From ZC4RG25 sp023428365 (GTDB taxonomy: Bacteria > Pseudomonadota > Alphaproteobacteria > Rhizobiales > Hyphomicrobiaceae): DNA of 64,000 nt. The notes beneath the pieces were generated by a model that worked only from the letters and a program-made list of their open reading frames with translations, did not search any database and was not told where the DNA came from. The stretch covers positions 186,001 through 250,000 of the forward strand of contig JBNOAI010000011.1 in assembly GCA_050283925.1 (NCBI GenBank). The letters run 5' to 3'. Made by a program: the position numbers and the translations under genes. Shown here one piece after another: positions 35,919 through 43,901 of this stretch; position 1 is the first letter of the stretch; every line of letters begins with the position of its first letter.

Positions 35919-37082
35919 CTACTTCCGGTTCAGGACCATATCGTCGCGATGGATCAGCTCGCTGCGTCCCTCGTGCCCGAGGATTTCGCTGATCTCATGG
36001 CTTTTGCGACCGATGATACGCTCTGCATCTTTACACGCATAGGCAATCAGACCGCGGCCAAGTTCATAGCCAGAGATACTACGGATAATAACCGCGTCAC
36101 CCCGATCGAACTGGCCGGACACGCGCGTCACGCCAGCAGGCAGCAGACTTTTCCCGGCGAGCAGCGCTTTCTCGGCACCCGCGTCGATTTCCACGCTGCC
36201 GCGCGGTTCGAGCTGTCCGGCGATCCAACGCTTCTTGGCCGTTACCGGATCGGATGGCGCCAGGAACCACGTGCACGGACAGCCTTCACTCAGCGCGCGT
36301 AACGGATGAAAAACTTTTCCGGATGCGATCACCATGTCGGTGCCGGCAGCGAGCGCGATGCGCCCGGCCTCGACCTTGGTTTTCATGCCGCCACGTGACA
36401 ATTCCGTACCCGCATCACCGGCCATGGCTTCGATCTCGGGCGTGATATCGCGGACGATATCGAGACGGCGCGCATCCGGATTGCTGCCGGGCGGGCTGGT
36501 GTAGAGACCGTCGATGTCCGACAGCAGCACAAGGCAATCGGCGCTGATCATGCTGGCGACCCGCGCCGACAAACGATCGTTGTCGCCGTAGCGGATTTCG
36601 CTGGTCGCCACCGTGTCGTTCTCATTCACGACCGGAATGGCCTTATGCGCGAGCAGCGTATCGATCGTATGCCGCGCATTGAGATAGCGGCGGCGTTGTT
36701 CCGTATCGCCCAGCGTGAGCAGCACTTGCGCGGTCATCAGCCCACGGGCGCGAAACAGCTCCTGATAGGAATGGCCGAGCGTGATCTGCCCGACAGCAGC
36801 GGCGGCCTGCGACTGCTCAAGTTGCAGCGGCCCGCGCGGCAGCTTCATGATGTGACGGCCGAGCGCAATTGCCCCCGACGACACCAGCACCACCTCGCGG
36901 CCTTCGCGAGCCAGCGCGGCGACATCATCCGCCAGCGAATTGAGCCACGTCGATTTGATGCTGCCGGTCTCGCGATCGACCAGCAGCGCCGAGCCGATTT
37001 TGACGACGATGCGCCGTGCTGAGGCCCACGCGGCAGCACCTTCTTCCTGTCGTCCGTCAGCTTCTGCTACGGCGACAGTCAT
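35919..37082 (-). CDS. proB: glutamate 5-kinase
   Basis: ProB phosphorylates the gamma-carboxyl of glutamate and is the proline-inhibited entry step. The amino-acid kinase domain occupies roughly residues 20-265 (RIVVKIGSALLVD, VVLVSSGAIALG, PVVNENDTVATSEIRYGDNDRLSARVA, GGMKTKVEAGRIA). A C-terminal PUA domain follows from about 290. Length is 387 residues, normal for the two-domain form. The gene overlaps obgE by 4 nt. Confidence 0.96.
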   Translation of the reverse strand: MTVAVAEADGRQEEGAAAWASARRIVVKIGSALLVDRETGSIKSTWLNSLADDVAALAREGREVVLVSSGAIALGRHIMKLPRGPLQLEQSQAAAAVGQITLGHSYQELFRARGLMTAQVLLTLGDTEQRRRYLNARHTIDTLLAHKAIPVVNENDTVATSEIRYGDNDRLSARVASMISADCLVLLSDIDGLYTSPPGSNPDARRLDIVRDITPEIEAMAGDAGTELSRGGMKTKVEAGRIALAAGTDMVIASGKVFHPLRALSEGCPCTWFLAPSDPVTAKKRWIAGQLEPRGSVEIDAGAEKALLAGKSLLPAGVTRVSGQFDRGDAVIIRSISGYELGRGLIAYACKDAERIIGRKSHEISEILGHEGRSELIHRDDMVLNRK

Positions 37083-38122
37083 GGCTGCCAGCCCTCATCG
37101 TCGGCGGCAACGGCTTCGGCGTGTTCCTCCTGCCGCGACCGCGCAATCACCTTGGCCAGCGCGTACATCACATCATCAACGCCCATGCGCGCAACGGACG
37201 ACAACAGCATCGGCTTTTTGCGTGCAGCCTTGCGCAATTCTTCGGCGCGGGCCTCCAGCGTCTCAGGATCGAGCGCATCGCACTTGGTCAGCGCGACGAT
37301 CTCCTTCTTGTCTTCCAGACCTTCCGCGTAAGCTTTCAGCTCGCGCCTTACGGTGCGATAGGCCTCGCCAACGTCCTCCTGCGTACCATCGACGAGATGC
37401 AGCAGAACGCGGCAACGTTCGACATGACCGAGGAAGCGCGTACCGAGGCCCGCCCCCTCATGAGCGCCCTCAATCAGCCCAGGGATATCGGCCAGCACGA
37501 AATCGACATCGCCTGCGCGAACCACGCCGAGGTTCGGATGCAATGTCGTGAAGGGGTAATCGGCGATCTTCGGCTTGGCCGCGCTGATGGCTGCCAGGAA
37601 CGTCGATTTACCTGCATTGGGCAACCCGATGATGCCCGCGTCCGCAATCAGTTTCAGCCGCAGCCAGATCGTCAGCTCCTGCCCCGGCAGGCCCGGATTG
37701 GACCGGCGCGGCGCCTGATTGGTCGAGGTTTTGAAATGGGCGTTGCCGAACCCGCCGTTGCCACCGCGAGCGATGATCACGCGCTGACCGGGCTCGGTCA
37801 GATCGGCAATCAGCGTCTCCTGATCTTCCGCCAGAATTTCCGTGCCCGGCGGCACCTTGATGATGCAGTCGTCGCCCTTCGATCCGGAGCGGTTCTTGCC
37901 CATGCCGCCCTGGCCGTTCTTAGCCTTGAAATGCTGCTGATACCGGTAGTCGATCAGCGTGTTGAGATTGTCGACGCAGACCGCCCAGACGTCGCCGCCC
38001 TTGCCGCCGTCGCCGCCATCAGGGCCACCGTACTCGATGAACTTTTCACGTCGGAAGCTCAGCGAGCCGGGCCCGCCGTCACCGGATTTTATGTAGATTT
38101 TCGCTTGATCGAGAAATTTCAT
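37079..38122 (-). CDS. obgE: Obg-family GTPase
   Basis: ObgE is an essential GTPase that acts in 50S subunit assembly and the stringent response. The glycine-rich Obg fold covers residues 1-158 (GGKGGDVWAV, GGNGGFGNAHFK). The G domain follows with G1 GLPNAGKST, G3 DIPGLIEGAHEGAGLG and G4 TKCD. It is 347 residues with a short acidic tail, and the C-terminal OCT domain of some species is absent. It overlaps both the GNAT gene (upstream, 4 nt) and proB (downstream, 4 nt). Confidence 0.96.
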   Translation of the reverse strand: MKFLDQAKIYIKSGDGGPGSLSFRREKFIEYGGPDGGDGGKGGDVWAVCVDNLNTLIDYRYQQHFKAKNGQGGMGKNRSGSKGDDCIIKVPPGTEILAEDQETLIADLTEPGQRVIIARGGNGGFGNAHFKTSTNQAPRRSNPGLPGQELTIWLRLKLIADAGIIGLPNAGKSTFLAAISAAKPKIADYPFTTLHPNLGVVRAGDVDFVLADIPGLIEGAHEGAGLGTRFLGHVERCRVLLHLVDGTQEDVGEAYRTVRRELKAYAEGLEDKKEIVALTKCDALDPETLEARAEELRKAARKKPMLLSSVARMGVDDVMYALAKVIARSRQEEHAEAVAADDEGWQP

Positions 38123-38637
38123 GACGCCTTGGCCTCAGCTAAGGAGGCGTTGCGCAACCGCTCGTAGCGCAGCGTCTCAACGTTGGCCTGACGCGCCTCG
38201 CACCAGACCTGATCCACCCCGATGTAGCGAAAGCCCAACTTGGCGATCACCTTGGCAGAGGCGGGATTATCGTGGAAGTGACCGCACGTCACCCGATCAA
38301 AGCCCATTTTCGTAAAGCAATGGTCGATGAGCGCGCCTGCGGCCTCCGTCGCGAAGCCGCGTCCCCACCACGGCTTGCCGAGCCAATAGCCAATTTCGGC
38401 CGACCCAGCGCCGTCCGGCATGAACCCGCAAACCCCGATCAACGAGAAACGATGGCTGATGCCAAGCACGCACTCGCCCTCGTCCAGCCCCGTGATCCAC
38501 TCCTGTGCCAGATCGACGGAATAGGGATATGGAATGCGGCCTGTCATGCGCGCGACATCCCAGTCGCCCGCGAGCACGGCGATGCGCTTGGCGTCGCGGG
38601 ACGCCAGAGGGCGCAGTTTGAGCCGTTTCGTTCTCAT
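38119..38637 (-). CDS. GNAT-family N-acetyltransferase (RimJ/RimL-like)
   Basis: This is a 172-residue acetyltransferase of the GNAT_3/RimJ group, transferring acetyl from acetyl-CoA to an amine, often a protein N-terminus. The fold is visible as RLKLRPLASRDA at the start, the IGYWLGKPWWGRGFATEAAGALIDH acetyl-CoA loop near 79-103 and NPASAKVIAKLGFRYIG near 123-139. I use the ATG at 38637, since the longer frame from 38691 adds an unrelated stretch. Its stop overlaps obgE in an ATGA arrangement. The substrate is unknown. Confidence 0.87.
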   Translation of the reverse strand: MRTKRLKLRPLASRDAKRIAVLAGDWDVARMTGRIPYPYSVDLAQEWITGLDEGECVLGISHRFSLIGVCGFMPDGAGSAEIGYWLGKPWWGRGFATEAAGALIDHCFTKMGFDRVTCGHFHDNPASAKVIAKLGFRYIGVDQVWCEARQANVETLRYERLRNASLAEAKAS

Positions 38638-38666
38638 CAGAGCGACCGGATGCAGGGGCCAGATAC

Positions 38667-38697
38667 AAAAAACGGGGAGATGGCTTGCCATCCCCCC
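38667..38697 (-). terminator. intrinsic terminator after rpmA
   Basis: On the minus strand, a stem of about 10-11 bp (arms 38687-38697 and 38674-38684, one G-T pair) with a 2-nt loop is followed by a run of six T. This is a standard Rho-independent terminator 40 nt beyond the rpmA stop. It insulates the ribosomal-protein pair from the GNAT-obgE operon downstream. Confidence 0.85.
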
Positions 38698-38736
38698 TTG
38701 TTCGATGCCGTTGGATGGCGCGGGACGCGCCCGCTA

Positions 38737-39009
38737 TTACTCGGCGGCTTCGAGCTTCGACGGTCGCACGGACACGTAAATGCGTCCCTTGGTCTTCGTC
38801 TTGAACTCGACCGTGCCTTCGGTCACGGCGAACAGCGTGTGGTCAACGCCCATGCCGACGTTGGCGCCGGGGTGCCACTGCGTGCCGCGCTGGCGCACGA
38901 GGATGTTGCCCGAAACGACGTTTTCGCCGCCGAACTTCTTCACGCCGAGGCGCTTGGAATGTGAATCGCGGCCGTTACGCGACGAGCCGCCTGCCTTTTT
39001 ATGAGCCAT
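38737..39009 (-). CDS. rpmA: large ribosomal subunit protein bL27
   Basis: bL27 is a small basic protein of the 50S subunit whose N-terminus reaches towards the peptidyl-transferase centre. The start MAHKKAGGSSRNGRDSHSKR and the core GGENVVSGNILVRQRG are diagnostic. Length is 90 residues. It follows rplU by 31 nt and is followed by a strong intrinsic terminator. Confidence 0.97.
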   Translation of the reverse strand: MAHKKAGGSSRNGRDSHSKRLGVKKFGGENVVSGNILVRQRGTQWHPGANVGMGVDHTLFAVTEGTVEFKTKTKGRIYVSVRPSKLEAAE

Positions 39010-39040
39010 GTCTGGTTCCTTCCGGTCGGGTCGGCTGCGC

Positions 39041-39352
39041 TCAGGCGCCGATGATATTGGTGATGCGGACCATGGTCAGGTCCTGGCGATGGCCCTTCTT
39101 CCGCCGTGAGTTCTTGCGGCGGCGCTTCTTGAACGCGATGAGCTTCGGGCCGCGGGTCTGCTTCACGAGCTCCGCCGTGACCTTGGCTCCCGATACCAGC
39201 GGCGTGCCGATCTTCGGCGAATCGCCACCGATCATAAGCACTTCGGTGAATTCCACCTGACCGCCAGCCTCACCCTCGAGCTTCTCGATGGTCAGGACAT
39301 CGTCTGTGGCGACGCGGTATTGCTTGCCGCCTGTCTTAATGACTGCGAACAT
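39041..39352 (-). CDS. rplU: large ribosomal subunit protein bL21
   Basis: bL21 binds 23S rRNA in the 50S subunit. The 103-residue form begins MFAVIKTGGKQYRVA and contains the basic KRRRKNSRRKKGHRQ segment, both diagnostic. The ATG at 39352 has AAGGA at good spacing, and the longer frame to 39424 is not needed. It heads the rplU-rpmA pair, so the promoter lies upstream in the spacer to the divergent Ntn hydrolase gene. Confidence 0.97.
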   Translation of the reverse strand: MFAVIKTGGKQYRVATDDVLTIEKLEGEAGGQVEFTEVLMIGGDSPKIGTPLVSGAKVTAELVKQTRGPKLIAFKKRRRKNSRRKKGHRQDLTMVRITNIIGA

Positions 39353-39624
39353 TCTCTTTCCTTCGTTCTGTCCCACGCCCTGTGGCGCCACGAGAATATC
39401 TCGCGGACTTGATAACTCGCTCACCTGACCTTGAAATCAAGGCCTTAGGGAACAGGTCTACCGGGGTCAGCCGGCGAAGTGCCTCGGGCAGCGCCTCTTG
39501 CGCGTCGGCATGATGCCAACGCGTGCGGGCGCAATATCGTTGAGGAGGACCGCCAAGTCAATGCTCGGGCTTGCCGAATGCCACCCGATCTGCGACTGCC
39601 GCACCTCAGGAGGCTAGATTCACC

Positions 39625-40656
39625 ATGGTTGCAGACGCAGCACATCATACTCCAGGGATCAGGCCGCTGCCAACGATCCCCGTGCTTGAGGTCGGTGCCG
39701 ATTTTCCCATGGCCACTTTGCGCGCCGACGAGCCGCGTGCTCACGCCCTGCTCGATCAGGCCACACAGGGCATTCCACGAGCGGCTTTGCAGGCCGCCGA
39801 TGCGGTTTCCCGGCGCTGGCTCATCAAATCCCGCAACAGTCACCTCCCCGAAATCGACGACATCGCTGCCCGTCTCGACCGCCCTGGCGCCTACTTCCTG
39901 TCTGTGAATTACGAATGGGGCTGCACCGTAGGGGTGAAACCTTGCCCCGATCGCCAGACCGCGCGGCTGGTACGGGTTCTCGACTGGCGCACGCCCGGTC
40001 TCGGCCGCAATATCATGGCAGCCACGGTCAACAGCGCAGCCGGCCGGTTTCTGACCCTGACATGGCCCGGCTATACCGGTGTATTGCAGGGAATGGCTCC
40101 GGGGCGTTTCTCAGCCGCTCTGAACCAGGCCCCGATGCGCAAATCCGCCGGGGGATTTCTGCCCATCGATTGGGCCATTAATCGTATTCGCGTCTGGCGT
40201 ATGCCCTATCCAACGCCCGCACATCTGCTCCGGACAGTGTTCGAGACGTGCCGCAGCTTCGCCGACGCCAAACGCGTGTTGATGGATCACCCGATCGCCA
40301 GCCCGGGCATCTATAGCCTCGCGGGCCTGACGTCCGATGAAACGTGTGTCATCGAACGCACCGAGACGAAGGCACATCTTCATGAGGGACCGAGCGTTGC
40401 CGCCAATCACTGGCAAGCGGCAGGATGGACTGGTCACCCGCGCGGCAAGGACAGCGCTGGCCGTGCGCGCCTGATGCACACGATCCCCAGCGCGCTCGAT
40501 CTCGATTTCTCGTGGGTGAAGCCGCCGATCCTCAACGAGCGCACGCGACTGGCGATGGTTGCGGATGCGTCGTCCGGCCATGTCGTGGCCCAAGGCTTCG
40601 AAGCTGACGGCCCGGCGACACTGCCATTGGAACTCAAGCTTCAGGCTGCTTCTTGA
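39625..40656 (+). CDS. Ntn-type linear amide hydrolase (acid ceramidase/NAAA-like)
   Basis: This is a 343-residue protein predicted to be an N-terminal nucleophile amidase that matures by autocleavage before Cys100. The segment NYEWGC-TVGV, then RLVRVLDWRTPGLGRN about 15-25 residues later, resembles the Cys-Thr and Arg-x-x-Asp context of acid ceramidase and NAAA. The following TWPGYTGVLQGMAPGRFSAALNQ fits the same fold. A strong AGGAGG lies 11 nt before the ATG. No signal peptide is obvious, so a cytoplasmic location is likely. The natural substrate (N-acyl amine, lactam or lipid amide) is unknown. Confidence 0.75.
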   Translation: MVADAAHHTPGIRPLPTIPVLEVGADFPMATLRADEPRAHALLDQATQGIPRAALQAADAVSRRWLIKSRNSHLPEIDDIAARLDRPGAYFLSVNYEWGCTVGVKPCPDRQTARLVRVLDWRTPGLGRNIMAATVNSAAGRFLTLTWPGYTGVLQGMAPGRFSAALNQAPMRKSAGGFLPIDWAINRIRVWRMPYPTPAHLLRTVFETCRSFADAKRVLMDHPIASPGIYSLAGLTSDETCVIERTETKAHLHEGPSVAANHWQAAGWTGHPRGKDSAGRARLMHTIPSALDLDFSWVKPPILNERTRLAMVADASSGHVVAQGFEADGPATLPLELKLQAAS

Positions 40657-40684
40657 TTGTGGTTCTGGCCGGGACAAGCGGGCG

Positions 40685-40732
40685 GCTTCCGGTTACTTTA
40701 CTTGAGATGCCAGCAAAGGATTGACCGGAAGC
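40685..40732 (+). repeat. inverted repeat ending at the amn start codon
   Basis: GCTTCCGGT at 40685-40693 and ACCGGAAGC at 40724-40732 form an exact 9-bp inverted repeat spaced by 30 nt. The right arm contains the purine-rich GGAAGC just before the ATG at 40733. In RNA the stem would hide the likely ribosome binding site. Confidence 0.5.
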
Positions 40733-42193
40733 ATGGCGAAGAACCCGGCGACATCGTTATCGCCCGAAGCCGCCATTGAGCGGCTCGAAACGCTTTACGC
40801 CAATGCCAGCACGGCACTCACCAGCGCACTGGATCGCTTTCTGACCACCCAGGTGCCGCCGACAGCCGAGGAACGCGCTGCTTTCCGCTATCCGCTTCTT
40901 CGGGTCACGCATCGTGGAGATGTCGAGTCGCCGTCAACACGCAGAGCCTTTGCAAAATTTCAGCGTCCGGGGGTTTACGCGACAACCATCACTCATCCCC
41001 GCCACTTCCGTGGTTATCTGCTGGAACAGCTCAAACCTCTCGCGTCCGAATACGGGGCGCAGATCGAAGTGGCCGTCAGTAGCCAGCAGATCCCCTACCC
41101 TTATGTTCTCGAACGAACCGACGAAGTGGCCAAGGCAGGCGTCACGGCCATCGAACTGGCCCGCCACTTCCCGACACCACGGCTGTCTCTGGTCGGCGAC
41201 GAGATCGCGGACGGCGAGTGGGACGTGCCGCCGGGCGAGCCGCGGCCGTTGTCCCTGTTCGATGCTGTACGCGTGGATTATTCGTTGCGCCGTCTCGTGC
41301 ATTACACCGGTAGCGATTGGCGCAACGTCCAGCACTGGATCCTGCTCACCAACTATCACCGCTATGTCGACCAGTTCGTACAGTGGGCTGTCGAACAGCT
41401 CGACGGCGGGCCGTTCGAAAAACTGGTGCTGCCGGGAGGATCGGAGATCAAGCGCGGTCAGTCCCAGGATGAAGCCGCCCTCCTTGTGGCCGCAAGCCCG
41501 TGGCACCGCTTTCAGATGCCCGCGTACCACCTAGTTGCCCCGAATGGCGAAGGCGTCACGCTGGTGAACATTGGCGTCGGCCCGTCGAACGCGAAGAACA
41601 TCACCGATCACCTCGCGGTGCTGCGGCCGAACTGTTGGCTGATGGTCGGTCATTGCGGCGGCCTGCGTCAGTCGCAGCACATCGGTGACTACGTGCTTGC
41701 CCATGCCTATCTGCGCCAGGATCACATCCTCGACTCGCTGGTGCCGCCGGAAATTCCGATCCCAGCACTCGCGGAGGTTCAGGTCGCATTGCAGGATGCT
41801 GCCGCTCTTGTGACCGGCGAAACCGGCGATGTATTGAAGGAGCGGCTGCGCACCGGAACGGTTCTCACCAACGACGACCGCAATTGGGAACTGCGATATA
41901 CGCAGGAGCGCAAGCGCATCAATCTCTCGCGCGCGATCGCCGTCGACATGGAAAGCGGTACGATCGCCGCCAACGGTTATCGCCTGCGGGTGCCCTACGG
42001 CACGCTGCTATGCGTCTCAGACAAGCCGTTGCACGGAGAAATCAAACTGCCCGGCGCCGCGAACGCCTTCTACGAACGCGCCGTCGCGCAGCATTTGCAG
42101 ATCGGCTTGACGGCACTCGATCTGCTCCGACAACGCCGGGATACGTTGCATTCCCGCAAGCTGCGCTCATTCGACGAGCCGCCGTTCAGGTAA
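40733..42193 (+). CDS. amn: AMP nucleosidase
   Basis: This enzyme hydrolyses AMP to adenine and ribose 5-phosphate and controls purine levels. The 486-residue protein has the N-terminal AMN domain (about 20-175) and a C-terminal nucleoside-phosphorylase fold (NIGVGPSNAKN, LMVGHCGGLR, the VDMESGTIAANGYR block with the catalytic Glu, and CVSDKPLHGEIK with the catalytic Asp). The ATG at 40733 is preferred over an in-frame TTG at 40721. The gene follows the Ntn hydrolase gene by 76 nt on the same strand. Confidence 0.94.
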   Translation: MAKNPATSLSPEAAIERLETLYANASTALTSALDRFLTTQVPPTAEERAAFRYPLLRVTHRGDVESPSTRRAFAKFQRPGVYATTITHPRHFRGYLLEQLKPLASEYGAQIEVAVSSQQIPYPYVLERTDEVAKAGVTAIELARHFPTPRLSLVGDEIADGEWDVPPGEPRPLSLFDAVRVDYSLRRLVHYTGSDWRNVQHWILLTNYHRYVDQFVQWAVEQLDGGPFEKLVLPGGSEIKRGQSQDEAALLVAASPWHRFQMPAYHLVAPNGEGVTLVNIGVGPSNAKNITDHLAVLRPNCWLMVGHCGGLRQSQHIGDYVLAHAYLRQDHILDSLVPPEIPIPALAEVQVALQDAAALVTGETGDVLKERLRTGTVLTNDDRNWELRYTQERKRINLSRAIAVDMESGTIAANGYRLRVPYGTLLCVSDKPLHGEIKLPGAANAFYERAVAQHLQIGLTALDLLRQRRDTLHSRKLRSFDEPPFR

Positions 42194-42355
42194 GCGACAG
42201 AAACGCTGTTCTAACGTCTGCGCCAGTCACCAGAGCGACTGTTCCGCTTGGAACAGCGAAACTTCGAACAGCTCGTTATCACCCAATGCAACGTGGGCGC
42301 CCCTTTGCGGGAACACCGCTCACGACCTTGTTTGGCTGAACGGATGGATTTTGCC

Positions 42356-43285
42356 ATGCGCAAAGCGTTGCTTCTCGGCAGTCTCGTCTCATCCGTTTTG
42401 ATGGCTGCGCCCGTATCGGCGTCACAGACGCCGCAAATCGGTTCCGCAGTGACCGTCGTGAATGACGTGCACGCAGCTTACGAACAGAACCAGCGCGCAC
42501 TCCAATCCGGCGACCGTGTTCACGAGGACGAACTGGTCGAGGTCGGCTCGGACTCGCGTGGAGAACTGGTGCTCGACGACAGCACGAAACTGGCCCTCGG
42601 CCCTGGCTCCCGCCTTCTACTCGATAAGTTCGTATACAACGGTGATCGCTCAAAAGGCGACATCGTCGTGAACCTGATGAAAGGCACGTTTCGCTTCGTC
42701 ACTGGAGCCGCCAGCAAGCCGTCCTACCGCATTAGAACTCCAGTCGCAGCGATCAGTGTGCGCGGCACGATCTTCGACACCTACGTGGAGGATAACGGCT
42801 GGATCTGGCTGTTGCTGATCGAGGGCGCAGTCCGCGTTTGCAACGATCAAGGCGACTGCCGGATGCTGAACCGGCCCGGACAAATTCTTCAGGTGACCGA
42901 TCGCGGAAGACTGGGCCAGCCGACACGCTGGGCATCCCTGCAACGGCGGACTGTTCCGCTTGAAACCGCATTCCCGTTCATCATCGCGGCACCGGGCATC
43001 GACCCCGATCCGGTTCTGACGCGAGACGATATCCTGACGGTCCCCGTGCCGCCTCGGCGAACTCCGCCTCCGCGCGGTGGACGCAAGGCCGGAGACGCCA
43101 CGCCCAAAGATCGCAAAGTCACGAACAAATCCGGAAGAACGCGAAGCGCCGATACTTATCGAGCGCCACAGGTTCCAGCGTTTGGATTCTCTTTCAATTT
43201 TGGCAGCTCCGGCAAGAGCCGTCCCAATCGCGGTAACGACCGTCCAACCCGTACAGACGGATACCGCATGCCGACGCAGCGATAG
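42356..43285 (+). CDS. secreted FecR-domain protein
   Basis: This 309-residue protein has a signal peptide (hydrophobic residues 5-18, VSASQ cleavage region) and a FecR domain at about 30-150. The domain includes GDRVHEDELVEVGSDSRGELVLDDSTKLALGPGSRL and TPVAAISVRGTIFDTYV. The tail from about 225 is rich in Pro, Arg, Gly and Lys and probably unstructured. No anti-sigma helix, sigma factor or TonB receptor gene is nearby, so this is not a standard FecI/FecR pair. A periplasmic sensory or structural role is possible. An ATG at 42344 is an alternative start. Confidence 0.8.
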   Translation: MRKALLLGSLVSSVLMAAPVSASQTPQIGSAVTVVNDVHAAYEQNQRALQSGDRVHEDELVEVGSDSRGELVLDDSTKLALGPGSRLLLDKFVYNGDRSKGDIVVNLMKGTFRFVTGAASKPSYRIRTPVAAISVRGTIFDTYVEDNGWIWLLLIEGAVRVCNDQGDCRMLNRPGQILQVTDRGRLGQPTRWASLQRRTVPLETAFPFIIAAPGIDPDPVLTRDDILTVPVPPRRTPPPRGGRKAGDATPKDRKVTNKSGRTRSADTYRAPQVPAFGFSFNFGSSGKSRPNRGNDRPTRTDGYRMPTQR

Positions 43286-43433
43286 CGATAGTGTGGCTTA
43301 CAATACAGTCCTTTAGGCCCGCAGGTTAAAATCAGAACGCAACTTTAAGTTGGTTGCATCGTCCATTCATTGCGTAATTCTTAATCGTCCGGCGTCTGTC
43401 GAGCTACCCCGCAGCGACAGAAACCGAACGAGC

Positions 43434-43488
43434 GGTGGCGGCCAGGTCATCCTGAATGACCAACTGGCCGCCACCGGTTCTCCCTTTT
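43434..43488. terminator. hairpin terminator between convergent genes
   Basis: The arms GGTGGCGGCCAG (43434-43445) and CTGGCCGCCACC (43464-43475) are exact complements, and an inner GTCAT/ATGAC pair continues the stem. On the plus strand it is followed by CCCTTTT, compatible with termination of the FecR gene transcript. It also lies directly after the 3' end of the convergent membrane-protein gene. Confidence 0.7.
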
Positions 43489-43901
43489 CACATGTGTTGT
43501 GACCGGTGCCGCGGCAGGGCCGCTGTCTCTACCGCTTTTGCCTTCCGCCACCCCACTACGCACAGTCCCAGCATTACGACGTTGCCGACGGCGTCCAGCA
43601 ATCCCACCATGGTGAACACGGGTTCGACGAACGTGAACCACCAGTTGAAGGCAAAGAACGGCAGCAGGGCGATCCCGTAAGCGAGGAACGTCGTGCGCGT
43701 GAACATCGCAAAAGCGGCAAACAGACCGGAGATCATCGCCTGTGCGCCGAAGCAGGCCACGACGAACGGCAAAATCGGCGCGTCGATTTGATGTTCCGGA
43801 AGCAGCGTCAGGGCAATCACGCTACGCGGCGCAACCAACGCCCATCCGCCGAGGACGAAGAACACGGCAGCGATCATCCACTGAATATGCTGCGTCGTCA
43901 T
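43488..43901 (-). CDS. four-helix membrane protein, function unknown
   Basis: This 137-residue integral membrane protein has four predicted helices (about residues 9-31, 45-64, 70-90 and 96-117) and a basic cytoplasmic tail. The layout resembles small DUF4345-like proteins, but I cannot confirm the family. The ATG overlaps the stop of the enolase-superfamily gene in an ATGA arrangement, so it is coupled to that gene. Functional meaning is unknown. Confidence 0.72.
   Translation of the reverse strand: MTTQHIQWMIAAVFFVLGGWALVAPRSVIALTLLPEHQIDAPILPFVVACFGAQAMISGLFAAFAMFTRTTFLAYGIALLPFFAFNWWFTFVEPVFTMVGLLDAVGNVVMLGLCVVGWRKAKAVETAALPRHRSQHM

Noticed and set aside
37016..38167. 383-codon open frame on the plus strand opposite obgE
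   Set aside because: ObgE has intact G motifs on the minus strand, and the opposite frame matches nothing recognisable.
39425..39624. tRNA gene in the spacer between rplU and the Ntn hydrolase gene
   Set aside because: No T-loop consensus (GGTTCGAATC-like) or acceptor-stem pairing could be found on either strand.
40685..42256. Mobile-element ends suggested by the inverted repeats near amn (40685-40732) and at 42239-42256
   Set aside because: The repeats differ from each other, lack target-site duplications and flank no transposase gene. They fit leader and terminator hairpins.
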